From NCBI GenBank assembly GCA_905181715.1, contig CAJIYT010000026.1, positions 1 to 50,385 of the forward strand: 50,385 bases of DNA, given 5' to 3'. This DNA is from an uncultured Candidatus Poseidoniales archaeon (GTDB lineage: Archaea > Thermoplasmatota > Poseidoniia > Poseidoniales > Poseidoniaceae). Both the position numbers and the translations under genes were made by a program. Under the pieces are notes generated by a model. That model saw only the letters and a list, made by a program, of their open reading frames with translations. It did not search any database and was not told the DNA's origin. Of the stretch, positions 9,108-17,563 are shown in pieces. Each line of letters opens with the position of its first letter. Position 1 is the stretch's first letter.

Positions 9108-9566
9108 TCAATCCCTCCTAGCTTCATATTCATCTCTATTCATCTTCAATGTAGCCGGATTGCCAAACCATACTTCATCACTAGCAACCGATTTTGTCAG
9201 CACTGCTCCAGCACCGATTATACATCCGCTCGACAATGTGATTCCAGCGATTAGAGTGGCACCGCCACCAATCACAACATTATCTTCGATTTGCACTGGC
9301 GCCCACTTTCCCTTTGAAGGTGGATGACGGTCGTTGGTTATGGTGACATTAGGTCCGATGAAACAATCCTTGCCGATCACGCAACCATCGGCGATGTAGG
9401 TCGACCCTTGCACCCTTGTACCTTCTCCGATTTTGACATCATTACCGATATGGCATAAAGCACCGATATTAACTTCTGCAGCGACTTCACAATTTTCTCC
9501 AAGATGGAATGGTTTCCAGATTTTACTCCCTGAAGGTAAGGTGAGATGATTGGTTTGTTCATCCAT
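9108..9566 (-). CDS. Left-handed beta-helix (hexapeptide repeat) acyltransferase
   Basis: 152 residues. Isoleucine/valine-led hexapeptide repeats run through most of the protein (for example CVIGKDCFIGPNVTI, VVIGGGATLIAGITL, CIIGAGAVLTKSV), with the C-terminal loop WFGNPA common to sugar O/N-acetyltransferases of the WbpD/WlbB and serine acetyltransferase-like groups. It probably acetylates an amino sugar on a nucleotide-sugar precursor. The nearby epimerase-type gene fits surface-glycan work. GGGA lies about 5 bases upstream of the ATG. The first codons overlap the peroxiredoxin stop by 8 bases. Confidence 0.85.
   Translation of the reverse strand: MDEQTNHLTLPSGSKIWKPFHLGENCEVAAEVNIGALCHIGNDVKIGEGTRVQGSTYIADGCVIGKDCFIGPNVTITNDRHPPSKGKWAPVQIEDNVVIGGGATLIAGITLSSGCIIGAGAVLTKSVASDEVWFGNPATLKMNRDEYEARRD
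9113..9119 (-). promoter_or_regulatory. Shine-Dalgarno site deciding the flavin reductase-like start
   Basis: On the minus strand AGGAGGG sits 6 bases before the ATG at 9106, inside the end of the acyltransferase gene. It rules out the in-frame ATGs further upstream. Confidence 0.7.
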
Positions 9567-10044
9567 CTATTCCCAACTCTCGCATCAACATTTGGACATG
9601 TCCTTTTGCCTTGACATTATATCGGGCAAAGACTAGTTTTCCTTCCGGTCCAATTACGAATGTCGAGCGTGCACACCCCATGTAGGAGCGGCCGTAATTC
9701 ATCTTTTCTCGCCAGGTTCCATAGGCGTTGTGAATAGTCATATCCTCGTCCATCAATAGGGGGAAATTCAACTCGCTTTTGTCGACGAATTTCTCGTGAC
9801 TCGCACTCGAATCCTTGGAGACTCCCAGTACAATGTATCCTTCAGATTGCAACCTTTCCATGCTGTCTCTAAAGTCACAAGCTTGGGTTGTACAACCAGG
9901 TGTAGAGTCCTTTGGATAGAAATATAGTATGACGCTTTTGCCCTGAGAATTCAGTTCGGCAAGGTCTTGTAAAACCCCGTTTTGATCGACTGTTTTGAAG
10001 TGAGGGGCGGCCTCACCGGCTTGGAGTTCTTGAGTTTCGGCCAT
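9559..10044 (-). CDS. bcp: Peroxiredoxin, Bcp/PrxQ type
   Basis: 161 residues. A thioredoxin-fold thiol peroxidase that reduces hydrogen peroxide and organic peroxides in the cytosol. The peroxidatic cysteine is C51 in the motif DSTPGCTTQACDF, and C56 five residues on is the resolving cysteine typical of the PrxQ group. The conserved Arg segment is seen in RSTFVIGPEGKL. The length is normal for the family. It is the first gene of the minus-strand set that continues into the acyltransferase and the flavin reductase-like gene. Confidence 0.93.
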   Translation of the reverse strand: MAETQELQAGEAAPHFKTVDQNGVLQDLAELNSQGKSVILYFYPKDSTPGCTTQACDFRDSMERLQSEGYIVLGVSKDSSASHEKFVDKSELNFPLLMDEDMTIHNAYGTWREKMNYGRSYMGCARSTFVIGPEGKLVFARYNVKAKGHVQMLMRELGIDG

Positions 10045-10208
10045 ATGGGGGCTAAACGGGGTTAGGAATTGAATGCTTCGCCTATTATCTACAAGGGGAG
10101 CCGCTGCAGTAGTGCGTTAATGCTATGTGCATCATTATGATATCAGTGTGCATAAAACCACCCCTCGCGAGCGATTGATTGATAGTGTGTATCGTCAAAG
10201 CGTAAGTC
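10045..10208. promoter_or_regulatory. Divergent region upstream of the archaellum operon
   Basis: This 164-base gap lies between the minus-strand peroxiredoxin and the plus-strand archaellum operon. It contains an inverted repeat TAATG/CATTA with a 10-base spacer (10118-10137), two copies of TGTGCAT about 24 bases apart, and an AT-rich CATAAAAC at about 10152. Any of these could be a TATA-like element or operator for the long operon, but none is convincing alone. Confidence 0.3.
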
Positions 10209-10637
10209 ATGCCGGTCACTAGGATGTCGCGCAGATGCCGCAAGCATCTAAGCAAAATCCAGAAGTCCCAGAGCAAGTATGAACTACAGCAAATCGCCAG
10301 TGATATACAGAGTGACCTCGACCGCCGCAATATTTCATATGATGAGGCTCTGAATGTCGGCAACGTCCTTCAGGACAAGGCCGATACCATGGATGGCGAT
10401 GAGATTGTTTACGCTATCTCAGACCGCGATTCATACCGCCGAACATTAGAGCTATATCTCAAAGACGGAGTGCTTACTGCAACAGAACAATTATTGCTCT
10501 GGGAAGAAAGACGCAGGCTTGGAATTACCGACGATGATCACGAGAGATTATTGATGCAATTATTAGCCCAATGGAAAAAGCAGGGCAAGTCCGTAACAAT
10601 CCATAATTTCCGCCGCGGAGGTGTCAGTAGTGAGTGA
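10209..10637 (+). CDS. Small charged helical protein heading the archaellum operon
   Basis: 142 residues, no signal peptide or membrane segment, strongly helical and charged. The C-terminal part (DGVLTATEQLLLWEERRRLG followed by ITDDDHERLL) resembles short EF-hand-like or SHOCT/TerB-like helical modules of the 'DGxLTxxExxLL...LGI' pattern, but I cannot assign a family. There is no clear ribosome binding site; an in-frame ATG at 10224 is an alternative start. As first gene of the transcript it may be leaderless. Its end overlaps the start of the giant gene downstream, which argues for translational coupling and a shared function. It is not a known archaellum gene. Confidence 0.7.
   Translation: MPVTRMSRRCRKHLSKIQKSQSKYELQQIASDIQSDLDRRNISYDEALNVGNVLQDKADTMDGDEIVYAISDRDSYRRTLELYLKDGVLTATEQLLLWEERRRLGITDDDHERLLMQLLAQWKKQGKSVTIHNFRRGGVSSE
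10617..10623 (+). promoter_or_regulatory. Shine-Dalgarno site deciding the GTG start of the giant gene
   Basis: GGAGGTG lies 6 bases before the GTG at 10630. An earlier in-frame GTG at 10621 overlaps the site itself and is therefore unlikely. Confidence 0.7.
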
Positions 10638-13600
10638 TTCGCTAAAGTTCAGAGTACTTGTGGGCATCATGCTATTGCAATTAGCTATGCCAATGGTTTC
10701 TGTGGCTGCCGTTGATGGTAGAGCCGCTGCTGATTTTAGTGTAGACTCGGTCACTTTATCGAGCGGATATTCGGTTACAGACGCCTCCGGAGTTCACAAC
10801 GTCGGAATCGGAGATCACATTCTTAGAATAGTGATTTCCAATCAAGGTTCTGCCGCAGGGGTTCCGACGATTACCGTAGTGCACACCGGCTCAACAAATG
10901 TACAAACTCAAATCGGTAGCCAATTGGTTCTCGATGAACTAGCAGCAGTCACCACCGCAGCTGCGGTTCCGGTCGATTGGAACGGAGCTACCGCTGGCGC
11001 TGGGCAATCGATTACAGTTACAGTTACATCAAGTGGCGATTCCAATCCTGCAAACGACGAACAAATACTGACTTTCGATGTTAAGAATTTAGAACTAGGT
11101 AATGCTCTGGGCGATTCGATACCAGAGGCAGACCCCTCGCATGACAATAAAATCGTCATACTGCCCCAATCATATAATTGGAATGCAACAGTAATAAACG
11201 AGGGAACAACATCTCTAAGTGCCAAATTAAAAATAACTTTCACCGATATAAACGACGGAACAAACATTATTTCTGAGGAGTCTGGCGAAATTAACCTATT
11301 ACCCGGTAATCTTTTCATTCCAGCGGTCGCTCGGAATCTTAGTTTGGTTTTCGATGCTTCGAATAACGCCAACCTTCTAACTAATTCCTGGAATATGGTG
11401 GGGGAAGTGATTTTCCAAGGACCTGGTGGCCCACAAACAGTAACCACTAGTGCGGGAGTGGTCACCTTCTCCGACCATGTAGCCACCCTTGTTGCACCTA
11501 GCCCTAGAGTCGCCGAAGAAGGAGATACTATCATCGTGACATGGATGCTCAACAATTACGGAACCGACGATATATTCGATGTTTCACTTACCGATACCGA
11601 GGCCTCTGATTGGTTCCAAGGAGGGATACATGGAACCCCCATCCTAATTCTGGATAATGCTTCAAAAACAATCTCCGTAACTGTCGATATTCCCGACCCC
11701 TGCAATATGCCCTGCAGCCCATTGAATACTCTAACATTAGTCCTGACCTCGAGAAATGCGACTATACCCTATACTCTTACAGCAGATGCTTTGGTTCACA
11801 TCGGCGATTCATATAGCGTCTCCATAACCGCTCCTGCTGGGCAAGAGGTAATTCCGGGACAACCACTTTCCTTGAGCTATACTCTCACTAATACCGGCAC
11901 TACACCAGCGGCTTTTGACGTCACTACTGGCCTAACCAAGACCTCTTTGAACTGGGTCGTTGAAATCTCCGCTTCTAAGACAGATGTAATCGCCCCCGCC
12001 ACAACTACTACAATCGTGGTAAGTATCACCCCTGCTCCTCTATCCAATCCCTTGCTTTCCGCTGAGCGCAATACTGCAAGTGATACCGTAAATGTGTGGT
12101 TACAAGCAGTACCTGCCGAAGGCGGCACGCCAGTCCTCGATAACACAGTAGTATTGACAGTCAAGACGATTATTTCTTTCGATCCAGGGCCAGTTCAAAC
12201 CGATATAGTTCTCGATGCCACTTCTATTCTTTCAGAGAATGCCTCTAATGGTAATGATACCATTCTCAAATTGAATGTGGGAGTCTTACACAATCTCGGC
12301 TCGTCCGTATCGGGGACAATGGATGTCTCACTGACGGTTTCCAATCATAATTTCAGTGCATCATCGAGCGGCGGATCGGGAGAGGCTGTTCGCTGGTCTA
12401 CCGCTTTCGACCAATCATCCATACCCGATATCGCAATCGGTTCAAGTGTATCTCGATATTTGCTACTGGATATGCCTGCAGACGAACTACCTATGGCGGG
12501 AGTTCATACTTTCGCCATCACGGCAGCCCCCGGAGCGACTTCTAGTGCTAACTTCGGTGGTGCGGAATTCGTCAGCGTTACCGAGAATGTTACACTAACA
12601 ATTCCTTCAATACAAAATGGAGAAATTATCGCAGATGACCTATTGCCCGCATCAATAGGCAATAGCACGGAATTCTCACTACTATTCGCCAATACCGGTA
12701 ATGATGTCGATTCATACCGGTTCAGCATAGAAGGCGCTATTCCAAATGGCTGGAATGCTTCGATAGATACTGGGCTTGTGACAAACCCACAGGTAGTCTC
12801 CAATCTGACACCCTCTATGGCAGATCATCCAATTACCGGTTCAGCGCATACTACCAATGTCACTCTCAATATTACAACCGATCCTCAATCTCCAGCAAAT
12901 ACTACTCAAAGCATTTTGATTAAAGTAGAGGATTTCCTCACCGGCGAATTAATCGAGATGAAAACTCTGAATATCTTCGTCGGAGAATTGATTCAGGCTC
13001 AGGTAAGCCCTACTAATCAAACCGTTCAACTCGCACCTGGTTCATCAGCACAAACGACCATATTCGTAAACAATACGGGCAATGTCGCTACTACTTACAC
13101 GTTGACTATCGACGATAGCGAAGCGAGAGATGTGAATTTCGAGATAGTCGGTAATAGTCAGATTTTAGTCGCCCCAGGGTATTCCTCACAAGTTCAGATA
13201 AGAATGAGTACGGATGGTTCTGCCAGTGCTGATGATATCCATTTGGCGACTCTGCATGTCGATGCAGTTGGCATGGAAACTCTATTGGCTGATATCTCTG
13301 CAGATATCGATGAATCGTATGACTTTACCATCAGCGCCCCAGTTTCTGTAGAGGTCATCCCCGGTGTTAATGAAAGCATCAATATATCTATCACCAATCT
13401 CGGTAATCTCGAAGTTACCGCCGCTATGTCTGCAACGATTGTAGGTAACTGGAGTTCCAGTTGGGCCTGGAATACTATCACTATTCCAATACAAGGGACG
13501 ATTGATAATACAATCAACATAGAAGTGCCAGACCTCGATACTGGTGAGCCTCTGTCTGATGGTGCAGTTCATAAGTTGACTATATTCCTTTACAATAGTA

Positions 13601-15624
13601 ACAATTCAATGTATCTGACAGAACAAGCGATTAATCTAGTGGTTGCTCCGTTATTCACTGTCAATGTCACCAATTGGGATGACGAGAAATTCTTCCACCG
13701 CGATTGGCAACAACCATTCACCCCGACCCTCATCAATACCGGTAATCGCGATGTAATAGCTGACATCACCTGGGAGATTATCGATTCGGGAGGTATTACT
13801 CAGAGTACAGACTGGGATTTTGTCCAATCTAGCCCTCTGTCTTCGATAGTTCTCAGCCAAGGAGTTCCTGTGTCACTACCGTTTGGAGTTATTTCAGTTG
13901 CTTCATTCCCAGTATTGGCGACCAATGGCGAATTACGAATCACTCTAACTCCACGTGACGCCGAGGTAACTGGCTCTGCAGTACTTACCTCATCTTTACA
14001 AATGAGTCGCTTATTCAATTATGAGTCTTATCTCCTGAGCCCAAATATCGATAATAAGGAATTAACTATTGAGATTCCATGGTCGCGTATACCAGAGGTT
14101 TCACCCAGTAATGGAGCATATGAAATTGCTTTCTGCGGTGCTGAAAGATTGATTGATGTTAGTAGTCAAGGGCTAAATCCTCAAGACTATGCATGGGGTT
14201 TCTCTTTCGAAGGCGGTGGTAATACATCTAAGGATTTACCAGTTGCTCCAAACTGTGATAGTGGAAATATTTCACTCTCTAAGATCACACTCACTGAAGT
14301 GATAGCATATGCTACCAACCACGTCAAGTTTGGACTTGACATCCCTGACTTCCCAAATATTTATCCAGGAGACGGCTGGAATCTAACCTTCCGCCTTTAT
14401 CATCCAGATGAGCATAATGCCTATACTGTCTACACTGAAGCAACATTTATGATAAGTCTTGATAATTATGCAGATCCAGGACTATCAGACCTTTCTTTCT
14501 CTAAATCAGACATCACAGAAGGTGATGAATTCCAAGTGACTACAACACTCTCTAATTATGGAACTGCGGTCGCACTTAAAGTGTCAGTAACTCTCTCGTG
14601 CGACGGTCTTTTGGTAGAAGCACCAGTCTACAATCAAGTAATTCTTTTCCCGGGTCAACAAACTGAACTAGCGTGGGATGTAAAGGCAAGTAATCTCGAT
14701 TGGTGGGTCCAAGAGCAACAGATACAATGCCACGCTGTATTAAACTCAGGAATGATGGTTGGCAATATAGATACTAATGATAAGGCCAGCACCGCGGTTG
14801 ACTTTGTCGATTCATGGTCACCTGGAGTGACGGTTTCATTCCTAGCGGTGATTATTTCAATTGTAGGTTCGCTGATCTTTATTCGTTTGATAGGTCAAGA
14901 TGAGAAGTACCGATTAGCAGCGGTATATAGTGGAGTAATCGCCTTTGGCTTTGCCTTCCACCTCATTGATTTCATCTGGTGGGGTCCACTGATTACCTTG
15001 GGTGCTGCTGGCTGGGTGTGGATTATGACTTGGCGTTCGACTAAGGAATTCCAACTGGTCCATGAGGATTATCAGCGAGCTAGACGCGGCGACTCAACTC
15101 TCTATTCTGACCACAAAGATGTGATTAGGGATACTCAGAAGCAACTGGGTATTATCCTGGCCTTGCCGATTCTAGGCTTTGTAGCAGTGGTTTTGGGTAT
15201 CCCTCCGGCGATGAGCCCTGATAGTAACAATTTCATCACTATGATTGGCTATGTGCTACTCGTAATGATTGGAGTATGGATTGTAGTTTGGCGAGCCAAC
15301 CGCATGTATGCTAATCTCTATGGCCGCTTGACTGAATTGGAAGTCAAAACCGGCTCTCTCGAGAAAGACCTTGGCGACCCAGCTCGTCTATTGACAGAAT
15401 TAGCTACAGATGGCCTTGATCTCTCTGGCATCTTAGTATTACCTACTGCGGTTGGTAGTGGCGGTCCAAATGAAGATATTTACTCTGATTCATTGGATAA
15501 TGAGATGTTAGATACACTCGGGGATTTGACTGGAGATTTACCTTATACGGAAGAAAAGGGTCTCATAGATCTTGACGATGCTGTGTTACTCGGAAGCGAT
15601 TTGGGGGTCGATGAAGATGTCTGA
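10630..15624 (+). CDS. Giant Ig-like-repeat membrane protein of the archaellum operon
   Basis: 1664 residues from a GTG start with GGAGGTG 6 bases upstream. A signal peptide (hydrophobic run at about 5-25, ending near SVAA) leads into about 1370 residues of tandem beta-sandwich domains. These carry the repeated 'LxNxGxxxxxxxxxL' signature of CARDB/NEW3-type Ig-like modules, for example SYTLTNTGTTPAAFDV, LFANTGNDVDSYRF, FVNNTGNVATTYTL and SITNLGNLEVTAAM, with many Asn-X-Ser/Thr sites. About five membrane segments follow (roughly 1400-1420, 1432-1470 as two, 1510-1527, 1536-1556), then a cytosolic acidic tail of about 105 residues. It is not a described archaellum subunit. Its place directly before the coiled-coil protein and archaellins suggests an envelope anchor, scaffold or adhesin tied to the filament (inference). 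Confidence 0.88.
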   Translation: MSDSLKFRVLVGIMLLQLAMPMVSVAAVDGRAAADFSVDSVTLSSGYSVTDASGVHNVGIGDHILRIVISNQGSAAGVPTITVVHTGSTNVQTQIGSQLVLDELAAVTTAAAVPVDWNGATAGAGQSITVTVTSSGDSNPANDEQILTFDVKNLELGNALGDSIPEADPSHDNKIVILPQSYNWNATVINEGTTSLSAKLKITFTDINDGTNIISEESGEINLLPGNLFIPAVARNLSLVFDASNNANLLTNSWNMVGEVIFQGPGGPQTVTTSAGVVTFSDHVATLVAPSPRVAEEGDTIIVTWMLNNYGTDDIFDVSLTDTEASDWFQGGIHGTPILILDNASKTISVTVDIPDPCNMPCSPLNTLTLVLTSRNATIPYTLTADALVHIGDSYSVSITAPAGQEVIPGQPLSLSYTLTNTGTTPAAFDVTTGLTKTSLNWVVEISASKTDVIAPATTTTIVVSITPAPLSNPLLSAERNTASDTVNVWLQAVPAEGGTPVLDNTVVLTVKTIISFDPGPVQTDIVLDATSILSENASNGNDTILKLNVGVLHNLGSSVSGTMDVSLTVSNHNFSASSSGGSGEAVRWSTAFDQSSIPDIAIGSSVSRYLLLDMPADELPMAGVHTFAITAAPGATSSANFGGAEFVSVTENVTLTIPSIQNGEIIADDLLPASIGNSTEFSLLFANTGNDVDSYRFSIEGAIPNGWNASIDTGLVTNPQVVSNLTPSMADHPITGSAHTTNVTLNITTDPQSPANTTQSILIKVEDFLTGELIEMKTLNIFVGELIQAQVSPTNQTVQLAPGSSAQTTIFVNNTGNVATTYTLTIDDSEARDVNFEIVGNSQILVAPGYSSQVQIRMSTDGSASADDIHLATLHVDAVGMETLLADISADIDESYDFTISAPVSVEVIPGVNESINISITNLGNLEVTAAMSATIVGNWSSSWAWNTITIPIQGTIDNTINIEVPDLDTGEPLSDGAVHKLTIFLYNSNNSMYLTEQAINLVVAPLFTVNVTNWDDEKFFHRDWQQPFTPTLINTGNRDVIADITWEIIDSGGITQSTDWDFVQSSPLSSIVLSQGVPVSLPFGVISVASFPVLATNGELRITLTPRDAEVTGSAVLTSSLQMSRLFNYESYLLSPNIDNKELTIEIPWSRIPEVSPSNGAYEIAFCGAERLIDVSSQGLNPQDYAWGFSFEGGGNTSKDLPVAPNCDSGNISLSKITLTEVIAYATNHVKFGLDIPDFPNIYPGDGWNLTFRLYHPDEHNAYTVYTEATFMISLDNYADPGLSDLSFSKSDITEGDEFQVTTTLSNYGTAVALKVSVTLSCDGLLVEAPVYNQVILFPGQQTELAWDVKASNLDWWVQEQQIQCHAVLNSGMMVGNIDTNDKASTAVDFVDSWSPGVTVSFLAVIISIVGSLIFIRLIGQDEKYRLAAVYSGVIAFGFAFHLIDFIWWGPLITLGAAGWVWIMTWRSTKEFQLVHEDYQRARRGDSTLYSDHKDVIRDTQKQLGIILALPILGFVAVVLGIPPAMSPDSNNFITMIGYVLLVMIGVWIVVWRANRMYANLYGRLTELEVKTGSLEKDLGDPARLLTELATDGLDLSGILVLPTAVGSGGPNEDIYSDSLDNEMLDTLGDLTGDLPYTEEKGLIDLDDAVLLGSDLGVDEDV

Positions 15625-16717
15625 ATATGGTTTCGAGAAGCAAGAGGAGGAGTTCGATGAAGAAACTCCCGAGCAGTCTTTTGCTGAATACGATCCGACG
15701 GGGTCAGCAGTTCCTGAATATGATGATGAGCAAAGCCCGGAGCCGGTCGAAGAAGATGATGACATCACCGAGATGACCGCTGATGAACTCGAAAGAGCGC
15801 GTTCAGCAATTCGCGACTCACAAGTCAGCGCAGACAAACTGATGCATGCGAGTAAGACACTCGAAGGATTGGTTTTCGGAGTTACTCGCGATGAAGATAA
15901 TTCATTGTCTGCAACAGAGTTTGAAATTGTTGATGCTCGAAGCAAATTGCAGATTCATCGCCTATTCGGGGCCCGCCGTTCGATACGTCGCGCTGAGAAA
16001 AACCTCAAACTTCTAGAGAAGGATATTATGGAACTTAGGCGTAATATCGCTATGCTAAACCGTCTCCTTCAAGAGAAGACCATCAACGAGGCCGAGATTG
16101 CTACCATCTTACGTAGTCTACATACAGCAACAGGTGCGGCAGAAATGGGAGAGGTTGGTCAGGCAGCGTTTGAGGTTGAACATCTAATCGAGGGCTTGGT
16201 CGAAAACGATCGTTCGGCTCTCAATCCATTCCTGTTCCGTCACTTCTGGATGGGTATCGATACTCGCTGGCCAGCAGGAAGTGATAACGGCATTCTCATG
16301 CTTCGTATCGTCAATGATGGCGAGCGCCCTATTCCTGAGATGAGACTTGAACCACCGGTGCCAAGAGGATGGAGTTCTGAACCTGCATTCATCGATGTAC
16401 CTGCGATTAGGCCTGGCGGTTTCCTTCCAGTGAGATTCAATCTTATTCCTAATGAGCCATTGTCTTCTGGCGCACGTCCTCTCTATCGTAAATTATCGAT
16501 TCAAACTGGATATGATATGCGTGGAGGAGATATTGATTGCGTAATCAGAGTACAAAACCGCAGCATGGCTGATCTGAAAGATGTACTGATTACACCATGG
16601 ATGCCACCAGGATTCAAAATTGCGGCTGCGCCTGTCATCAGGCGTCTTGAGCCAGATGAAATCGGGGTAATACGAATACCCCTGCAAATAGAAATGGGCG
16701 ATGGAGGCGACTACTGA
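15617..16717 (+). CDS. Cytosolic acidic coiled-coil protein with C-terminal Ig-like domains
   Basis: 366 residues from ATG 15617; ATG 15611 is also possible, with GGGGGT just upstream favouring 15617 on spacing. There is no signal peptide or membrane segment. Residues about 1-45 are very acidic and probably disordered. About 50-190 is helical, with heptad-like charge patterns (RRAEKNLKLLEKDIMELRRN). About 195-366 holds two beta-sandwich modules with the same 'RIVNDGERPIPEM' / 'RVQNRSMADLKDV' style as the extracellular Ig-like modules of the gene before it. Ig-like domains in an apparently cytosolic protein are odd. The start overlaps the end of the giant gene. FlaC is not seen in this operon, so this could be an adaptor on the cytosolic side (inference). 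Confidence 0.8.
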   Translation: MSEYGFEKQEEEFDEETPEQSFAEYDPTGSAVPEYDDEQSPEPVEEDDDITEMTADELERARSAIRDSQVSADKLMHASKTLEGLVFGVTRDEDNSLSATEFEIVDARSKLQIHRLFGARRSIRRAEKNLKLLEKDIMELRRNIAMLNRLLQEKTINEAEIATILRSLHTATGAAEMGEVGQAAFEVEHLIEGLVENDRSALNPFLFRHFWMGIDTRWPAGSDNGILMLRIVNDGERPIPEMRLEPPVPRGWSSEPAFIDVPAIRPGGFLPVRFNLIPNEPLSSGARPLYRKLSIQTGYDMRGGDIDCVIRVQNRSMADLKDVLITPWMPPGFKIAAAPVIRRLEPDEIGVIRIPLQIEMGDGGDY

Positions 16718-16805
16718 GCCCATAATCAGATTCCCCCTTGCAGGTCACCGACCGCAGGCGGATTGTAGAGATACGAACAATGAATAAAAACAAGGTGAAT
16801 AAGAA

Positions 16806-17552
16806 ATGAAAAATAATAAAAATATGAACGAAAGCGATGACCTGGCGTCTATCGGTATTGGTGCAATGATTGTATTTATTGCACTGATTCTGGTGGCTGC
16901 TGTTGCTTCTGCGGTTATCATCCAAACGGGTGAAAAATTGCAACAGAATGCACAGCAAACAGGTTCGGACACACAAGAAGAAATAGGTGGTAAAATCAGT
17001 ATTATCACTGTCTGGGTCGGCGAACAAGCTGACTGTGACACTGATACTGATGGTGCTGCTGATGCTTGTATCACACTAGTGTATGAACTAGCTGCTGGCA
17101 GTGAACCAATGGACGAAAATGATGTTGTTTGGTCTATAAGCTGCCTTCAGGGCGTTACAATGGACACTGTTTGGGGCACTTTCGACGGAGATGTTACTGG
17201 TACAGTTGCTGGTACCGATAATCGCAACGGTGACGGAACAGTCGACAACACTCGAATGAATCTGGATACAGTTCACGTTGATGGCGCATTAAAATGTATA
17301 GATGTTACTCTAAATGGCGATTGCACTCAAGCAACCGATTTGCACGACGATGACACTTTGCAGCCAGGTCAGGTCTACATGATAAATCTGAAGACTAGCC
17401 CTGATGGAACTGATGAAGTTACTCAGAACCAAGGTGAATGTAATCCTGTTATCAATGAACAACACGAGTTAACTATCTCTGTTGCTGGTGGCGGTACTAC
17501 CATAGAAATTCTATCATATACTAGCGTGACTGAAGGGCAGTCTGTTGTTTGA
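16806..17552 (+). CDS. flaB1: Archaellin (archaeal flagellin) 1
   Basis: 248 residues; AAGGTGA precedes the ATG by about 5 bases. The N-terminal class III segment SIGIGAMIVFIALILVAA followed by a long amphipathic helix (QTGEKLQQNAQQTG) is the hallmark of archaellins, the filament subunits of the archaellum. A preflagellin peptidase (FlaK, not in this window) is expected to cut just before or near S15. The leader is unusual: where most archaellins have Lys-Lys-Gly it has Asp-Asp-Leu-Ala. The outer domain has a Cys pair (QADCDTDTDGAADAC) and further cysteines, possibly stabilising disulfides. The tandem second archaellin follows after 11 bases. Confidence 0.95.
   Translation: MKNNKNMNESDDLASIGIGAMIVFIALILVAAVASAVIIQTGEKLQQNAQQTGSDTQEEIGGKISIITVWVGEQADCDTDTDGAADACITLVYELAAGSEPMDENDVVWSISCLQGVTMDTVWGTFDGDVTGTVAGTDNRNGDGTVDNTRMNLDTVHVDGALKCIDVTLNGDCTQATDLHDDDTLQPGQVYMINLKTSPDGTDEVTQNQGECNPVINEQHELTISVAGGGTTIEILSYTSVTEGQSVV
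16848..16997 (+). repeat. Archaellin N-terminal core, copy 1 (direct duplication with 17600-17749)
   Basis: The 50 codons here and those at 17600-17749 encode peptides identical at 49 of 50 positions (Glu versus Arg at position 44), while many third codon positions differ. It is a diverged gene duplication held by purifying selection. Confidence 0.85.
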
Positions 17553-17563
17553 GGTGATTTATT

